Assembly (NCBI GenBank): GCA_009781755.1
Contig: WQVD01000001.1
Span: 222,681-286,680 of the forward strand
From: Defluviitaleaceae bacterium
GTDB taxonomy: Bacteria; Bacillota; Clostridia; Lachnospirales; WQUN01
Direction: 5' to 3'
DNA: 64,000 nt
Positions 26,753-37,348 of this stretch are shown here, in pieces (the first letter of the stretch is position 1; each line of letters starts with the position of its first letter). Made by a program: the position numbers and the translations under genes. The notes under the pieces were generated by a model. The model saw nothing but the letters and a program-made list of their open reading frames with translations, made no database searches and was not told the DNA's origin.

Positions 26753-27490
26753 ATGATCAAAGTTGCAATTTGTGATGACGAAACAAATATAGGCGCTGCA
26801 TTGGAAAACGACTTGCTGGATATTTTCGGCAAGTTAAACGTCAAGTTTGAAATCGGCGTGTTTTTTACCGGGGAAGCGTTGTACAAAAAAATGGACGGCG
26901 GCGCGCATTACGATTTAATTTTCCTCGATATCGAATTCGCCCGAAGCGATATAAACGGCATCGAAGTGGGGCGGCGCATCCGCGAAGTGCATCAAAACCA
27001 CCTAACTGCCATCGTTTATATTTCATGGGAGAAGAAATACGCCTTGCAATTATTTGACATACAACCGTTCAATTTTCTTGTGAAACCTTTAAATCACGAT
27101 AAAATTGAAAACGTAGTGCGCAAATATTTACAAATTTCCGGCCAATGGTCGGGCACATTTACTTACAAAGTCGGCCATGACACACAAAAAGTACAAATCA
27201 AAGACATCGTCTACATAGAAAGCCACGGCAGAAAACTGTCCCTGCATTTTGCAAACGGCAAGCATGAAGAAATTTACGGATCAATAAAAACCGCATACGA
27301 AGAGCAATTAAAGAAATTCGATTTCCTGTTTATCCACAATGCCTATGTGGTTAATTATGACTATGTAACCGCATTAAAAATTGATCAAGTACTGCTAACA
27401 AATCACACGACCCCCCTGCCCATCAGCAAGCATAGACGAAACGAAGTAAGGGATAATTATTTTAATATTATGAAACAGCGTTCGGGGTGA
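26753..27490 (+). CDS. LytTR-family response regulator (AgrA-like)
   Basis: The 245-residue protein has a receiver domain with the acidic pair CDDE (8-10), phosphoacceptor Asp59 in IFLDIEF and Lys near VKPLNHD. A LytTR DNA-binding domain follows from about residue 140 (IKDIVYIESHGRKLSLHF, HNAYVVNYDYV). LytTR regulators control peptide-signalling, bacteriocin and virulence genes. It is followed by two AgrC-like kinase genes, 4 bp and then 41 bp apart. No AgrD-type peptide gene was found nearby. Confidence 0.92.
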   Translation: MIKVAICDDETNIGAALENDLLDIFGKLNVKFEIGVFFTGEALYKKMDGGAHYDLIFLDIEFARSDINGIEVGRRIREVHQNHLTAIVYISWEKKYALQLFDIQPFNFLVKPLNHDKIENVVRKYLQISGQWSGTFTYKVGHDTQKVQIKDIVYIESHGRKLSLHFANGKHEEIYGSIKTAYEEQLKKFDFLFIHNAYVVNYDYVTALKIDQVLLTNHTTPLPISKHRRNEVRDNYFNIMKQRSG

Positions 27491-27494
27491 TTAA

Positions 27495-28784
27495 ATGGAT
27501 ACATTTACTATAGCTGTATACCTTGCATCTAATTTTGTGGTAATGCTTGCCATCGAGCGGATTATGGGGGTGTTTTTTGAAAAACGGAGAACGCCTTTTG
27601 TTGTACCGGTACTTTCATATTTACTTTTCTTTGTAGTGACCGGTGGTGCATTTTTATTATGGAATATCCCGATAATAAGTGTTCCGGTAAATATCACCGC
27701 TATTTTTGTCATTACCCTAAATTATGAATCCTCATTAAAAAAGAAGTTGGCGGCTACGATTGGTTCATATACGCTTTTTATTTTTGCAGATATTGTTGCG
27801 GGTCTTTCTTCTGGATTTTATCAAATTGACCCTTTAGATGTTTTAGGATTTGAAAATACATTTGGTTTTATCATTACAGGCACTATGTCCTATATGCTGG
27901 CATTGTTATTGCGTAAATTCAAAAATATTAGAAAAAACACAATAGATTCATCTATGTTTTTGGTTATTTATTCGGCCATTATATTTTCAACGTTAATATT
28001 ATTACTTTTCATCTCAACCTATTTACCGATGAATATGTCCATCGTAGCAACAATTATTATATTGGGCATTAACGTTTTTATTTTTTATCTTCATGACAAT
28101 CTATCTGTCATGCACGAAGACAAATTAAAATCCGCACTACACGCCCAAGAAAAAGAATACTACTTTACCCAATGTCAACTCATGCAAGAATCGGTTGAGC
28201 AAATGAAATTATATAGACATGATGTGAAATTTCACTTGGCTACGCTAAATGATTTTGCCATTAAAGATAATGCAGATAGCGTAATAAAGTATTTGAACAG
28301 TCTACTCGATAACATTGGCAAAAAAGAAGTCTACAGCGATACGGGTAACATCGCCTTTGACAGCATTATCAACTTCAAATTAAAAACTGCCGCAGAAGAT
28401 AACATCAAGGTAGATATAAATGTACTTATCCCACCAATCCTTAATATCGAAGTAGCAGATATTGTAACCATACTGGGCAACCTATTGGATAATGCCATTG
28501 ATGGTGTAGCAAAAATTAAGGACAAAACAATTAAACTGAATATTGAAGCCGGCAAGGGCAATCTTTTTATTAAAACAGACAATACCTTTGACGGCCTGGT
28601 TAAATATGCAAAAGGCAAAGACGGCACAGCCGAAGCTATCACCACACGCAAGAGCGGCGACAACCACGGCTACGGCTTAAAGAATATCCGTAAAGCCGTA
28701 GAAAAGTATAATGGTCGTGTGGACATTAGTTATGAAGATAATGTTTTTTCTGTAGCGATTTTACTTTACGTAGACGAGATGTAA
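27495..28784 (+). CDS. AgrC-like sensor histidine kinase, copy 1
   Basis: The 429-residue protein has six or so N-terminal membrane helices (about 1-205). A cytoplasmic GHKL kinase follows: phosphorylated His242 in YRHDVKFHL, N box LGNLLDNAIDG, and the glycine box GYGLKNIRKAV. Such kinases sense extracellular peptides. It is a close paralogue of the next gene. The two share the first 35 residues almost unchanged, the 30 residues before the His, and most of the ATPase domain, whereas the membrane helices differ most. They are therefore probably a tandem duplication with diverging sensors. Confidence 0.9.
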   Translation: MDTFTIAVYLASNFVVMLAIERIMGVFFEKRRTPFVVPVLSYLLFFVVTGGAFLLWNIPIISVPVNITAIFVITLNYESSLKKKLAATIGSYTLFIFADIVAGLSSGFYQIDPLDVLGFENTFGFIITGTMSYMLALLLRKFKNIRKNTIDSSMFLVIYSAIIFSTLILLLFISTYLPMNMSIVATIIILGINVFIFYLHDNLSVMHEDKLKSALHAQEKEYYFTQCQLMQESVEQMKLYRHDVKFHLATLNDFAIKDNADSVIKYLNSLLDNIGKKEVYSDTGNIAFDSIINFKLKTAAEDNIKVDINVLIPPILNIEVADIVTILGNLLDNAIDGVAKIKDKTIKLNIEAGKGNLFIKTDNTFDGLVKYAKGKDGTAEAITTRKSGDNHGYGLKNIRKAVEKYNGRVDISYEDNVFSVAILLYVDEM

Positions 28785-28825
28785 ATGGTTTTTTACGATA
28801 ATGATAAAATGTATGGAGCGATAAA

Positions 28826-30121
28826 ATGGATGCGTATACTATAGTTGTATATTTAATATCAAATTTTGTGATAATGCTTGCATATGAACGAATGATGGGT
28901 GTTTTTTTCGAAAAACGGAGGACGACGTTTGTTGTTTATGCCTTGTCGCTTTTGTTTTACTTTGTGCCATCCAGCATTGCATTTTTGGTATGGGGCGTAC
29001 CAGTTATTAATATGTCCATAAGTTTTATAACGCTCTTTATTGTAACGTTAAATTATGAATCCTCTATGAAAAAAAGATTCGTCGTTATGTTGAGCAGTTT
29101 TGCGATTATTGCGGTTGTGGATGTCATTATCGCTGCTGCTTTCGGAACTTATCAAATTGGCCTTACTTATTCGTCTTATATTAATAATAGAATGAGTTTT
29201 ATTCTATTTGGAGGTATAAGTTATATTTTGGCACTCTTGATGAGGATGTTCAAGGACATTAAAAAAGGAACCGTTAACTCATCTGTGTTTTTTATAATGA
29301 ATCTATTAATTTCGTTATCATCGATTGTCATACTGTTATTTGGTTTTATGTACTTTCCACAAATGCTTTTAATTATTTTTACAATCGCGGTATTTGGAAT
29401 CAATGTGTTTATGTACCATATATATAACATTTTATCCGCCGCATACGAGGACAAATTAAAATCCGCATTGCATACTCAGGAAAGGGAATACTACTTCACC
29501 CAATGCCAACTCATGCAAGAATCGGTTGATCGCGTAAAAACCATACGCCATGACATGAAGCTGCACTTGGCAACCGCCGCAGAGTACAACGCCAACGGCA
29601 AAACCGGCGAATTGGGAGATTACTTGCTTGGACTGCTGGGCGATATAAACGCAAGTGAAGTCTACAGCGGCACAGGCAATATCGCTTTCGACAGTATTAT
29701 CAATTTCAAATTAAAAACAGCCGCAGCAGATAATATTAAAGTGAAGATAGACATCCATATGCCACCAACCTTTAATATCGAAGTGGCAGACATTGTAATC
29801 ATCCTTGGTAATTTACTAGACAACGCGCTCGAAGCCGTAGCGAAGGTAAAGGATAAAATCATTAACCTGCACATCAAAGCCGACAAAGGCAATCTTTTTA
29901 TCAAAATAGAAAATACCTTTGACGGTACGGTTATATATACCAAAGGCAAAGACGGCATCACCGAAGCCATCACCACACGCAAAAACAGCAGCAACCACGG
30001 CTACGGTCTAAAAAACATCCGCCAAGCCGCAAAAAAATATCATGGCCATATGGAAATCAACCATGATAAAAATGTATTTACGGTCGGCGTTTTGTTGTAC
30101 GAACGCGTTACGGCCGAATAA
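28826..30121 (+). CDS. AgrC-like sensor histidine kinase, copy 2
   Basis: The 431-residue paralogue of the preceding kinase has the same layout: membrane helices to about 205, His242 in IRHDMKLHL, N box LGNLLDNALEA, and glycine box GYGLKNIRQAA. The His lies at the same residue number in both copies. The gene has GGAGCG before its ATG. Its 3' end overlaps the convergent pflA gene by 14 bp, and no terminator is visible between them. Both kinases presumably act on the one LytTR regulator upstream. Confidence 0.9.
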   Translation: MDAYTIVVYLISNFVIMLAYERMMGVFFEKRRTTFVVYALSLLFYFVPSSIAFLVWGVPVINMSISFITLFIVTLNYESSMKKRFVVMLSSFAIIAVVDVIIAAAFGTYQIGLTYSSYINNRMSFILFGGISYILALLMRMFKDIKKGTVNSSVFFIMNLLISLSSIVILLFGFMYFPQMLLIIFTIAVFGINVFMYHIYNILSAAYEDKLKSALHTQEREYYFTQCQLMQESVDRVKTIRHDMKLHLATAAEYNANGKTGELGDYLLGLLGDINASEVYSGTGNIAFDSIINFKLKTAAADNIKVKIDIHMPPTFNIEVADIVIILGNLLDNALEAVAKVKDKIINLHIKADKGNLFIKIENTFDGTVIYTKGKDGITEAITTRKNSSNHGYGLKNIRQAAKKYHGHMEINHDKNVFTVGVLLYERVTAE

Positions 30122-30866
30122 ATATTTCTTGCACACGCGCCACTTCGTTCATTGACGGCGGTTGCGTATCCGCAAGGCTGTAGGATAAACCCAAGTCTGC
30201 CCACTTGTATTCGCCTGCCTTGTGAAAGGGAAGCACATCCACTTTTTCCACACAGGTCAAGTCTTGCAAAAATTCGGCCATATTGTGTAAGTCTGCGTCG
30301 TTGTCTGTTAACCCCGGCACCAGCACGAAGCGTATCCAAGTAGTTTTTTTCATTTCCTCACACAGACGCAAAAAATTGAAAATCCGGCGGTTGGATACGC
30401 CGGTTACTTTTTTATGTATCGCATCATCAAACGCCTTGATGTCTAATAAAACCAAGTCCGTGTTGGTCAAAATCTGCTGCGCCATGCCCGCGTCCCAATC
30501 GCATGTTGACATGTAACCGCATGTTTCCAACGCGGTGTGTAATCTTTTGTCACGGCATTTTTGAAAAAACTCAGCTAAAAATGCTGCTTGCAACAAGGGC
30601 TCCCCACCGGAAGCCGTCACCCCACCCCCGGAAAAACGCAAATAGGATTGGTACCGTTCAACATCTCGCACTAATTCATCCGTGGTTTTTATTTCGCCGC
30701 AATCCGTGTTCCAAGTGTCCGGGTTGTGGCAATATTGACAACGCAATCGACATCCGGCCAAAAAAAGGACGTACCGAATCCCCGGTCCGTCCACCATACC
30801 GCCCATGTACGTCGAATGCACACGACCCGACGTACACGGCGTTATTTTTTGATTGGGTTGTTGCAT
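30108..30866 (-). CDS. pflA: Pyruvate formate-lyase activating enzyme
   Basis: A radical-SAM enzyme of 252 residues with the iron-sulfur motif CRLRCQYC (CxxxCxxC) preceded by DGPGIRYVLFLAG. ASGGEPLLQ is the SAM-binding GGE motif. It makes the glycyl radical on PflB using SAM and reduced flavodoxin. It shares one base with the pflB stop, so translation is coupled. Confidence 0.96.
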   Translation of the reverse strand: MQQPNQKITPCTSGRVHSTYMGGMVDGPGIRYVLFLAGCRLRCQYCHNPDTWNTDCGEIKTTDELVRDVERYQSYLRFSGGGVTASGGEPLLQAAFLAEFFQKCRDKRLHTALETCGYMSTCDWDAGMAQQILTNTDLVLLDIKAFDDAIHKKVTGVSNRRIFNFLRLCEEMKKTTWIRFVLVPGLTDNDADLHNMAEFLQDLTCVEKVDVLPFHKAGEYKWADLGLSYSLADTQPPSMNEVARVQEIFIRP

Positions 30867-33091
30867 TACAACCGCTCGTGGAACGTGCGGTGTATCACTT
30901 CCAATTGTTGCTCGCGCGTTAATTTAATGAAATTAACGGCATAACCCGATACGCGGATGGTGAGCTGCGGGTATTTTTCCGGGTGCTCCATCGCATCCAG
31001 CAAGGTTTCCTTTTCGAATACGTTGATATTGATATGGTGCCCGCCGTCGTTGAAATATGCGTCCATCATTGCCGCCAGATTCGCCTGGCGTTCGTCATCT
31101 GATTGCCCCAGCGCACGCGGCACGATGGAAAACGTGTACGAAATACCGTCCTGAGCATAATCATAAGGCAATTTTGCTACGCTGGCCATGCTGGCAACGG
31201 CACCCTTGGAGTCACGCCCGTGCATGGGGTTGGCTCCCGGTGCGAAGGATTCGCCTGCTTTTCGTCCGTCGGGTGTTGCGCCCGTGGCCGTGCCGTATAC
31301 CACGTTGGAGGTAATTGTGAGCACTGACAATGTCGGCACCGCGTTACGATAAGCGCGTTGCATTTCTAATTTTTGCATGAACATTTTAACAATGTCGTAA
31401 GCGATTTGATCCACGCGATCATCATTGTTGCCGAATTTGGGGAAGTCCCCTTCGATTTCGTAATCAATAACCAGTCCTGTGCTATCGCGGATGGTTTTCA
31501 CTTTTGCGTACTTCATCGCCGCCAAGGAATCCGCGACTACCGACAACCCTGCGATGCCGCATGCATGCGTGCGCAACACATTACCGTCGTGCAACGCCAT
31601 TTGCAAACTTTCGTAGTTATATTTATCGTGCATGTAGTGGATGATATTGAGCGTGTTGATATACAACCGCGCCAACCATTTGAGCACACGGTCAAAACGA
31701 CGCATGACTTCGTCGTAGTCGAGGTATTCCGTTGTGATGGGTGCATATCCGGGAGCTACCTGCTCGCCGGATTTTTCGTCGCGCCCACCGTTAATGGCAT
31801 ATGTGAGCGCTTTTGCCAAGTTGGCCCGCGCACCAAAAAATTGCATTTGCTTGCCCAAGCGCATCGCCGACACGCAGCATGCAATGGCGTAATCGTCACC
31901 CCAATACGGGCGCATCAAGTCATCGCTTTCATATTGTAACGAGCTCGTATCTATGGAAACCTTCGCGCAATATTTTTTAAACGGTTCGGGCAAATTTACA
32001 CTCCATAATATCGTCAAGTTTGGCTCCGGTGCCGCACCCAAGTTGTACAACGTATGGATGAAACGGTAGGAATTTTTCGTCACCAGTGTTTCGCCCGATT
32101 CACTCATGCCGCCGATGACTTCCGTCACCCATGTCGGGTCGCCCGAGAAAAGTGCATTGTATTCGGGTGTCCGCAGGAAACGAATCATCCGCAATTTCAT
32201 GGCGAAATGGTCCATTAATTCCTGCGCTTCGGATTCTGTAAGCACACCATTTTTTATGTCGCGCTCGATGTAAATGTCAAAAAATGATGACACGCGCCCT
32301 AATGACATAGCCGCACCGTCTTGTTGCTTAGCTCCGGCAAGGTAAGCGAAATACGTCCATTGGATGGCTTCCTTGGCGTTTTGTGCCGGTTTGGTTACAT
32401 CAAAACCGTAACCCGCCGCCATTTCTGCCAGCAAACCCAATGCACGGATTTGTTCGTTCAACTCTTCGCGCAGCTGAATATATTTTTCCTCCAGCCATGT
32501 AAAGTCCAATTGCCGCAACGCTTGTTCCTTGTCCGCCACCAAAAAATCCGTGCCGTACAACGCCACCCGCCGATAATCACCAATAATACGACCGCGCCCG
32601 TAAGCATCGGGTAACCCCGTGATGATCCCTGACTTGCGCGCAGCTTTCATTTCATTCGTATACGCATCAAATACGCCGTCATTGTGCGCTTTGCGATACT
32701 TGGTGTACACCGTTTCGGTATCTTTGTCCAATTCGTAGCCATACGAATCCAACGCGCGTTGAATTACGCGGATGCCCCCATTGGGGAAGATACCGCGCTT
32801 GAGCGGTTTGTCCGTTTGCAAACCAACGATCTGCTCCAAATCGCGGTTGATATACCCCGCCGCATGCGACGTAACCGAAGAAGGCGTTTTGGTTTCTACA
32901 TCCAAAACGCCTTTTTCGTTCTCTAATTTCATCAACGCGCAAACCTCTGCCCACAACGCTTGCGTGCGCGGCGTAGCATCGGTCAAAAAATCCGCTTCGC
33001 CTTTGTATGGCGTTACGTTTGTTTGTACGAAATTGCGCACATTAACCTCCCGCGTCCATACGCCGGGGTTAAAGCCGTTAGCCGCGTGCAT
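30866..33091 (-). CDS. pflB: Formate acetyltransferase (pyruvate formate-lyase)
   Basis: The 741-residue glycyl-radical enzyme splits pyruvate with CoA to acetyl-CoA and formate in anaerobic fermentation. The adjacent active-site cysteines Cys405-Cys406 lie in [14 protein letters not shown]. The radical Gly716 lies in RVSGYAVNF near the end, at the usual distance from the C-terminus. The start lies 14 bp inside the end of the DUF4234 gene. It is followed without a gap by pflA. Its presence supports a fermentative, anaerobic life. Confidence 0.98.
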   Translation of the reverse strand: MHAANGFNPGVWTREVNVRNFVQTNVTPYKGEADFLTDATPRTQALWAEVCALMKLENEKGVLDVETKTPSSVTSHAAGYINRDLEQIVGLQTDKPLKRGIFPNGGIRVIQRALDSYGYELDKDTETVYTKYRKAHNDGVFDAYTNEMKAARKSGIITGLPDAYGRGRIIGDYRRVALYGTDFLVADKEQALRQLDFTWLEEKYIQLREELNEQIRALGLLAEMAAGYGFDVTKPAQNAKEAIQWTYFAYLAGAKQQDGAAMSLGRVSSFFDIYIERDIKNGVLTESEAQELMDHFAMKLRMIRFLRTPEYNALFSGDPTWVTEVIGGMSESGETLVTKNSYRFIHTLYNLGAAPEPNLTILWSVNLPEPFKKYCAKVSIDTSSLQYESDDLMRPYWGDDYAIACCVSAMRLGKQMQFFGARANLAKALTYAINGGRDEKSGEQVAPGYAPITTEYLDYDEVMRRFDRVLKWLARLYINTLNIIHYMHDKYNYESLQMALHDGNVLRTHACGIAGLSVVADSLAAMKYAKVKTIRDSTGLVIDYEIEGDFPKFGNNDDRVDQIAYDIVKMFMQKLEMQRAYRNAVPTLSVLTITSNVVYGTATGATPDGRKAGESFAPGANPMHGRDSKGAVASMASVAKLPYDYAQDGISYTFSIVPRALGQSDDERQANLAAMMDAYFNDGGHHININVFEKETLLDAMEHPEKYPQLTIRVSGYAVNFIKLTREQQLEVIHRTFHERL

Positions 33092-34652
33092 TGTAATCCG
33101 CAGATAAATGATTCATGGCCGTCAAAACTTTGTGATAATAAATGAAAGGCCCGGCAATAAACAAAGACCCTAGTACAAACCATAACCAAAAGTCTGTTGA
33201 ACTAATTTGGAACGGAATACCACGACGACGCAATTCCATGCCCATACGATCCGAAAATGTGTGAAACCAAATTAACGTATAAATACCTAATGTTATCGAA
33301 CCTAGTAAGATCGCTAATATATAAAGTATTGTATTTTTGCCGTCATGGCGGCTGGCTATGGTGTTAATGTCTTGTGATACGATACACATTTTAATAATAC
33401 CGTATATGCCGAACGTCACCATGCTAAGCAGAATAAATTTAAGCAAGCTGCGGTTGGTATCTAACATACCCATCGGCATATGACCCGGCATGGGTGCGCC
33501 ATGTGGTGGCATGCCTTGCACGGGTGCACCGGGATAAGATGCTTGCGCTTGCATAGGTGTAGGCTGTCCGGGATGTGGAGCATATACGGGGTTCGCAGCT
33601 GCGGCGCCAGAAGATTTGAACAATTCCATCACATAATCTTTTAATAAGAAAACGATAAGTGCAACCAATAAAACGCCCAAGTAACCCAATACAATATAAC
33701 CCATGGGCACTAAATAACGGCGACGGAAAATAACGGGAATAAAAATCAAGGACATAACGCCGGAAACCGTCATCGCCGCTAAGGCAATTTTAAATAAATG
33801 CGTCAACTTTTGCCAAATGAAGTACGCCAATGCTACGACAGGCAATAACAACAAAATCGTGAATATCGCCATCCATATAAACCGGCTAAAACTGAATTGA
33901 TAATAAGCCTCGAAAAACGGCCATTCATCTATACGACGTGTTCCTGCAAAAACAGTACGGCGGAACAGTGCCGTTAATGATAATAATAAAGCTACCCAAT
34001 AAAAATACATCGGTCCATCGATATAAGACATGAAGTTTTCCAATGCAGGTGGGAGTTTTAATTCAATTAAATCACGCAAACCGATAAAAATAATCACTGC
34101 CAACACGACGAGTGAAAATAAAAAGCCCACTATATTTAAGCCAAAATCAGCCAATGCCAAGGAAAAAATTACAAACAGCAACGCGACACCACCGGCGGCA
34201 ACATTCACAATACCCTTGAGGCTTTCGTACAATTTGGGTAGCAACTTAGCAATCAAGGCCGGTAGTACCGCAAAAAATAATGCGAATCCGGTGAGCAGGC
34301 TATGCGTGCTTAACGCAAATAAGAACATTACGCTCATCAGCAACACTTCAATGGGTACAGGCAGGCTGGGTATACCCGCTGGAGCATTATCGGGGGTTGC
34401 CGCGGTGTATGCGCTTGCAACTGCGCTGCCAAATCCAGCGAACGCAGATGCCTTGCCTACGGTTACAACGGTTTTGCGTTGTTTGCCGCATGCGCCGCAA
34501 AACGCGGCTACTACGGGCTTGCCGCAACCGGCGCAATATTTTTCTTCAACTAAGTCAATGTTGACTTGCGTCCATTCTTCGGATTTAACCGCACCGCAGC
34601 CGGGGCAATAGGCGGCTGTTAGCTTGGTGCCGCATCCTTTACAGAATAACAT
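33078..34652 (-). CDS. Zinc-ribbon membrane protein with DUF4234 domain
   Basis: The 524-residue protein begins with zinc-ribbon half-sites CKGCG, CPGCG, CAGCG, CGACG (residues 4-55), enough for two ribbons. About ten membrane helices follow. A Pro/Met/Gly-rich loop (around 385-410, [15 protein letters not shown]) precedes the C-terminal DUF4234 domain, with [15 protein letters not shown] and [18 protein letters not shown]. The function is unknown. It is encoded 3 bp after a second zinc-ribbon protein and overlaps the pflB start by 14 bp. The link to pyruvate formate-lyase may be only transcriptional. Confidence 0.8.
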   Translation of the reverse strand: MLFCKGCGTKLTAAYCPGCGAVKSEEWTQVNIDLVEEKYCAGCGKPVVAAFCGACGKQRKTVVTVGKASAFAGFGSAVASAYTAATPDNAPAGIPSLPVPIEVLLMSVMFLFALSTHSLLTGFALFFAVLPALIAKLLPKLYESLKGIVNVAAGGVALLFVIFSLALADFGLNIVGFLFSLVVLAVIIFIGLRDLIELKLPPALENFMSYIDGPMYFYWVALLLSLTALFRRTVFAGTRRIDEWPFFEAYYQFSFSRFIWMAIFTILLLLPVVALAYFIWQKLTHLFKIALAAMTVSGVMSLIFIPVIFRRRYLVPMGYIVLGYLGVLLVALIVFLLKDYVMELFKSSGAAAANPVYAPHPGQPTPMQAQASYPGAPVQGMPPHGAPMPGHMPMGMLDTNRSLLKFILLSMVTFGIYGIIKMCIVSQDINTIASRHDGKNTILYILAILLGSITLGIYTLIWFHTFSDRMGMELRRRGIPFQISSTDFWLWFVLGSLFIAGPFIYYHKVLTAMNHLSADYNARG

Positions 34653-34655
34653 GGG

Positions 34656-35009
34656 CTATGCCCCCCTTTTGCTGCCGCACACGCCGCAAAAAAAATCTTC
34701 CTCGTTAACCATCAAACCACATTTATCACAAGTGAAAACGGGTTTGGCAAAGAATTCTTCAATGTTTAAACCGCAAGCCGTGCAAAATGCGCCTTCAAAG
34801 GCCACGTTGCATTGTGGGCAAATGCCGTTGTTGCGGTTGGGGGGTACCTTGCCAAGGGGTGCGTTGATTACCTTGTCCAATTCGGTAACTTGTGCAGACA
34901 TTGCGATTAAATCGCCGTCTTGCATTTTACCTTCACGCACGAGCATATGTACGCGCTCGCCCATTTCAATCAGTTTTTGCACCTTTGCTTTTTTTTGCTC
35001 AGCAGCCAT
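34656..35009 (-). CDS. Small soluble double zinc-ribbon protein
   Basis: The 117-residue protein has an N-terminal helical part and two ribbons: CPQCN with CTACG, and CDKCG with CGVCG at the end. No membrane segment is seen. GGAGGG precedes the ATG. It stands 3 bp before the DUF4234 gene and is the first gene after a good promoter. It may act as an adaptor for that membrane protein; no enzymatic motif is visible. Confidence 0.75.
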   Translation of the reverse strand: MAAEQKKAKVQKLIEMGERVHMLVREGKMQDGDLIAMSAQVTELDKVINAPLGKVPPNRNNGICPQCNVAFEGAFCTACGLNIEEFFAKPVFTCDKCGLMVNEEDFFCGVCGSKRGA

Positions 35010-35038
35010 GCCAATCCCTCCTAGTTATATTAAGGCCT

Positions 35039-35066
35039 ATAATAGTATACTACGCGATTTTGTCAA
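35039..35066 (-). promoter_or_regulatory. Sigma-A promoter of the zinc-ribbon/pfl operon
   Basis: On the minus strand a perfect TTGACA (35,061-35,066) and TATTAT (35,039-35,044) are 16 bp apart, about 30 bp before the ATG. It may drive the two zinc-ribbon genes and pflBA. Confidence 0.65.
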
Positions 35067-35075
35067 CAAAAGTAC

Positions 35076-35107
35076 AAAAAAAGTGTGGGTCAGTGAAGAA
35101 CCCACAC
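35076..35107 (-). terminator. Intrinsic terminator of the G5/3D-domain gene
   Basis: On the minus strand gtgtgggt (35,107-35,100) pairs with acccacac (35,090-35,083), followed by seven Ts. The stem begins inside the last codons of the gene and contains its stop codon. Confidence 0.75.
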
Positions 35108-36118
35108 ATCTACATACCTACGCCCAAATCGCAGGGCTTCTTGGTGACAATACATAAACAAGTCAATCATATAACCGCGTATGGCCCCACCAACATCTGC
35201 GGCCTCTGCGAAGCCGTAGCCTGCCACGTAAAATCTTGTGCCCAAGGGGAAAACGGTGCGATCTACCGCTACAATGCCGTGTTCTACGCGCCGTCCTGAT
35301 GCAGTGACGCCAAACAAGGCATCTTCGGGGTTGCGTCCTGTACATAGGAAGCATGCGCAGTAGGCTGTTGCTTGCAAGCGCACGCGGCGCACGTATCGGA
35401 AGTCCGGATCGGAGGGGTCGGTTAGCGCGCCCATGGGTGCGGTGCCGATATTAAAAATTGCATCAACGGGCTCGCGCAGGATGTATTCATTTACGATGAC
35501 GCGGCTGTCCTCGTAGCCGCCGATGTAGACGACCATGGTGGTTATTTCGTGTTCGCCATTGCTGCCTCGGCGACGCAGGTGCGTTTGGCCGTTGCGCATA
35601 GCGCCGGTGAGGTTCTCGATGGTTTCGAAGGGTATTTCGTTGGTTTCGGTAAATTGGCGAGTTTGCCATGTGACGAAGTTGAGCATATCAAGCGGATCAA
35701 TTTCGCGGGTTATATCGTTGGCGTACAGCAGTGTTGCTTGGATTTCGGCCTGGGTTTGCACCAGCACTTCTTCTACAGTGGTGCCACTGATGGCGGTCAT
35801 GCGCTTGGGCAGGCCGGTGTTGATGGTTACATAAAATGAAATTTCGCGATAGATGCGGACGGTCATGTCGTTGTAAAGCGGAAAATCAAGGGGGTAGTTA
35901 ATACGGTCATTCCCCGCTAAGGTCATGCCCATTTCGTACAGCAATTCACCGACGGTGTGTGCGCTTGTCATCTCCTGTACCGCTGTGCCCCGGTCGTAAA
36001 CGGTAACGACGGGGAAGTCGGCCGGCATTCCGGTGATGTTAAACACAACCATAGGTACGAAGAAAATTGCCACCAGCGCGAACACCAAAACAGCACAAAC
36101 TGCTCTGATTCTGTGCAT
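35090..36118 (-). CDS. YabE-like cell wall protein with DUF348, G5 and 3D domains
   Basis: The start at 36,118 (342 residues) has GAAAGG upstream. The protein has an N-terminal membrane or signal segment (about 5-28). Two ubiquitin-like DUF348 repeats follow (VTVYDRGTAVQEMTSAHTVGELL; FYVTINTGLPKRMTAISGTTVEEVL), then a G5-like domain. The C-terminal 3D domain has the three conserved aspartates (AVDRTVF, ADVGG, MIDLFM). The 3D domain is a lytic transglycosylase-like fold found in resuscitation-promoting-type proteins of Firmicutes. It acts outside the membrane on peptidoglycan. Confidence 0.9.
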   Translation of the reverse strand: MHRIRAVCAVLVFALVAIFFVPMVVFNITGMPADFPVVTVYDRGTAVQEMTSAHTVGELLYEMGMTLAGNDRINYPLDFPLYNDMTVRIYREISFYVTINTGLPKRMTAISGTTVEEVLVQTQAEIQATLLYANDITREIDPLDMLNFVTWQTRQFTETNEIPFETIENLTGAMRNGQTHLRRRGSNGEHEITTMVVYIGGYEDSRVIVNEYILREPVDAIFNIGTAPMGALTDPSDPDFRYVRRVRLQATAYCACFLCTGRNPEDALFGVTASGRRVEHGIVAVDRTVFPLGTRFYVAGYGFAEAADVGGAIRGYMIDLFMYCHQEALRFGRRYVDVWVLH

Positions 36119-36222
36119 GCTACACAACCTTTCGTAATAAAGCCGTAAGGATGGTAACAGTTTCTTAACAACTGCGCAATAAATAAAAAACGCAATAAAC
36201 ACGTAAAAATGACAGAAAATAT

Positions 36223-37302
36223 TTAAAACGGCGGTAATAGGACACCATTTTCGGTGATATACCCCGTAATGAGCTCGGCGGGGGTCACATCGAAGGACGG
36301 GTTATATACTTTGACGCCCGCGGGTGCCATGGGCTGGGCGTACCACAGGTCGGTGACTTCGGCGGGGTCGCGTTGTTCGATGATGATTTCGCGGCCGGTG
36401 GGGGTGGCGGGGTCAATGGTTGAGAACGGTGCGCATACATAGAATGGAATGCCATAATGCTTGGCCATAATAGCCACACCCAACGTGCCGATTTTGTTGG
36501 CAGTGTCGCCATTGGCGGCTACGCGGTCAGCACCAACGAAAATGATATCTACCCAGCCGTTGGCCATGACCGTCGCGGCCATGTTGTCGCACAGGAGCGT
36601 CACGTCCACCCCAGCGGTTTGCAACTCGAACGCGGTGAGCCGCGCGCCTTGCAATACAGGGCGTGTTTCATCGGCATATACGCGCAATGACATCCCTTGT
36701 TCGTGGGCACAGTAAATGGGCGCCAGTGCGGTGCCGTAACCCGCTGTGGCCAATGCGCCCGCGTTGCAATGCGTCAAAATTCCCATGCCGGGCTTGAGTA
36801 ACGTTGCACCATGTTGACCGATGCTTCGGTTGTTGTTTATGTCGTCGTTGTAAATTTGCATGGCGGTGTCACGTAGGATTTGCAATAGGGTGGCGGGTTG
36901 AGCGTAGGCGGGAGATTGCTTTGTGTTGTATGTTTCCTCTTCTGTTTTGTTTGCGTAGGGCGCGATTGCGTCACACATGACTTTTGTTGCCCATTGCAAA
37001 TTAACCGCAGTGGGGCGCGAGGTGTTTAAATATGCGCCGACGCGCTTGGCTTCGATTAAGAAAGCATCCGTGTCGGGGCTCTTTTCCTGCACGAATCGCT
37101 TCATATGAATGTACAGCCCCAACGCCGCTGTCACGCCAATGGCGGGAGCGCCACGCACGAGCAAATCTTTTATTGCGCGCCATGCTTCTTCGGCAGTGGT
37201 TAACGGCACGTAGGCAACTTCGGCGGGCAAGCGTGTTTGGTCAAGGATAACGACGGCATCGTTAGCGTCGTCTAAGTATAAGGTTCTTGGCGGTTGCTGC
37301 AT
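36223..37302 (-). CDS. mtnA: Methylthioribose-1-phosphate isomerase
   Basis: MtnA converts methylthioribose 1-phosphate to methylthioribulose 1-phosphate in methionine salvage. The protein has RGAPAIGVTAALG, ILTHCNAGALATAGYGTAL with the catalytic Cys, YADETRPVLQGARLTAFEL, and the catalytic Asp in IFVGADRVAANGDTANKIGT. The ATG at 37,302 (359 residues) fits AAGGGATGG upstream; ATGs at 37,320 and 37,326 would add six to eight residues. No other salvage gene and no SAM riboswitch was seen. The upstream spacer holds three chained hairpins. Confidence 0.95.
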   Translation of the reverse strand: MQQPPRTLYLDDANDAVVILDQTRLPAEVAYVPLTTAEEAWRAIKDLLVRGAPAIGVTAALGLYIHMKRFVQEKSPDTDAFLIEAKRVGAYLNTSRPTAVNLQWATKVMCDAIAPYANKTEEETYNTKQSPAYAQPATLLQILRDTAMQIYNDDINNNRSIGQHGATLLKPGMGILTHCNAGALATAGYGTALAPIYCAHEQGMSLRVYADETRPVLQGARLTAFELQTAGVDVTLLCDNMAATVMANGWVDIIFVGADRVAANGDTANKIGTLGVAIMAKHYGIPFYVCAPFSTIDPATPTGREIIIEQRDPAEVTDLWYAQPMAPAGVKVYNPSFDVTPAELITGYITENGVLLPPF

Positions 37303-37348
37303 GTGAATCCATCCCTTCATATACATAGTGCGCGATTTTTTGGAATTT

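Noticed and set aside
28785..28825. AgrD-like peptide gene between or near the tandem kinases
   Set aside because: The 41-bp gap and the spacers before the regulator and after the second kinase hold no short frame with a ribosome site and an AgrD-like pattern.
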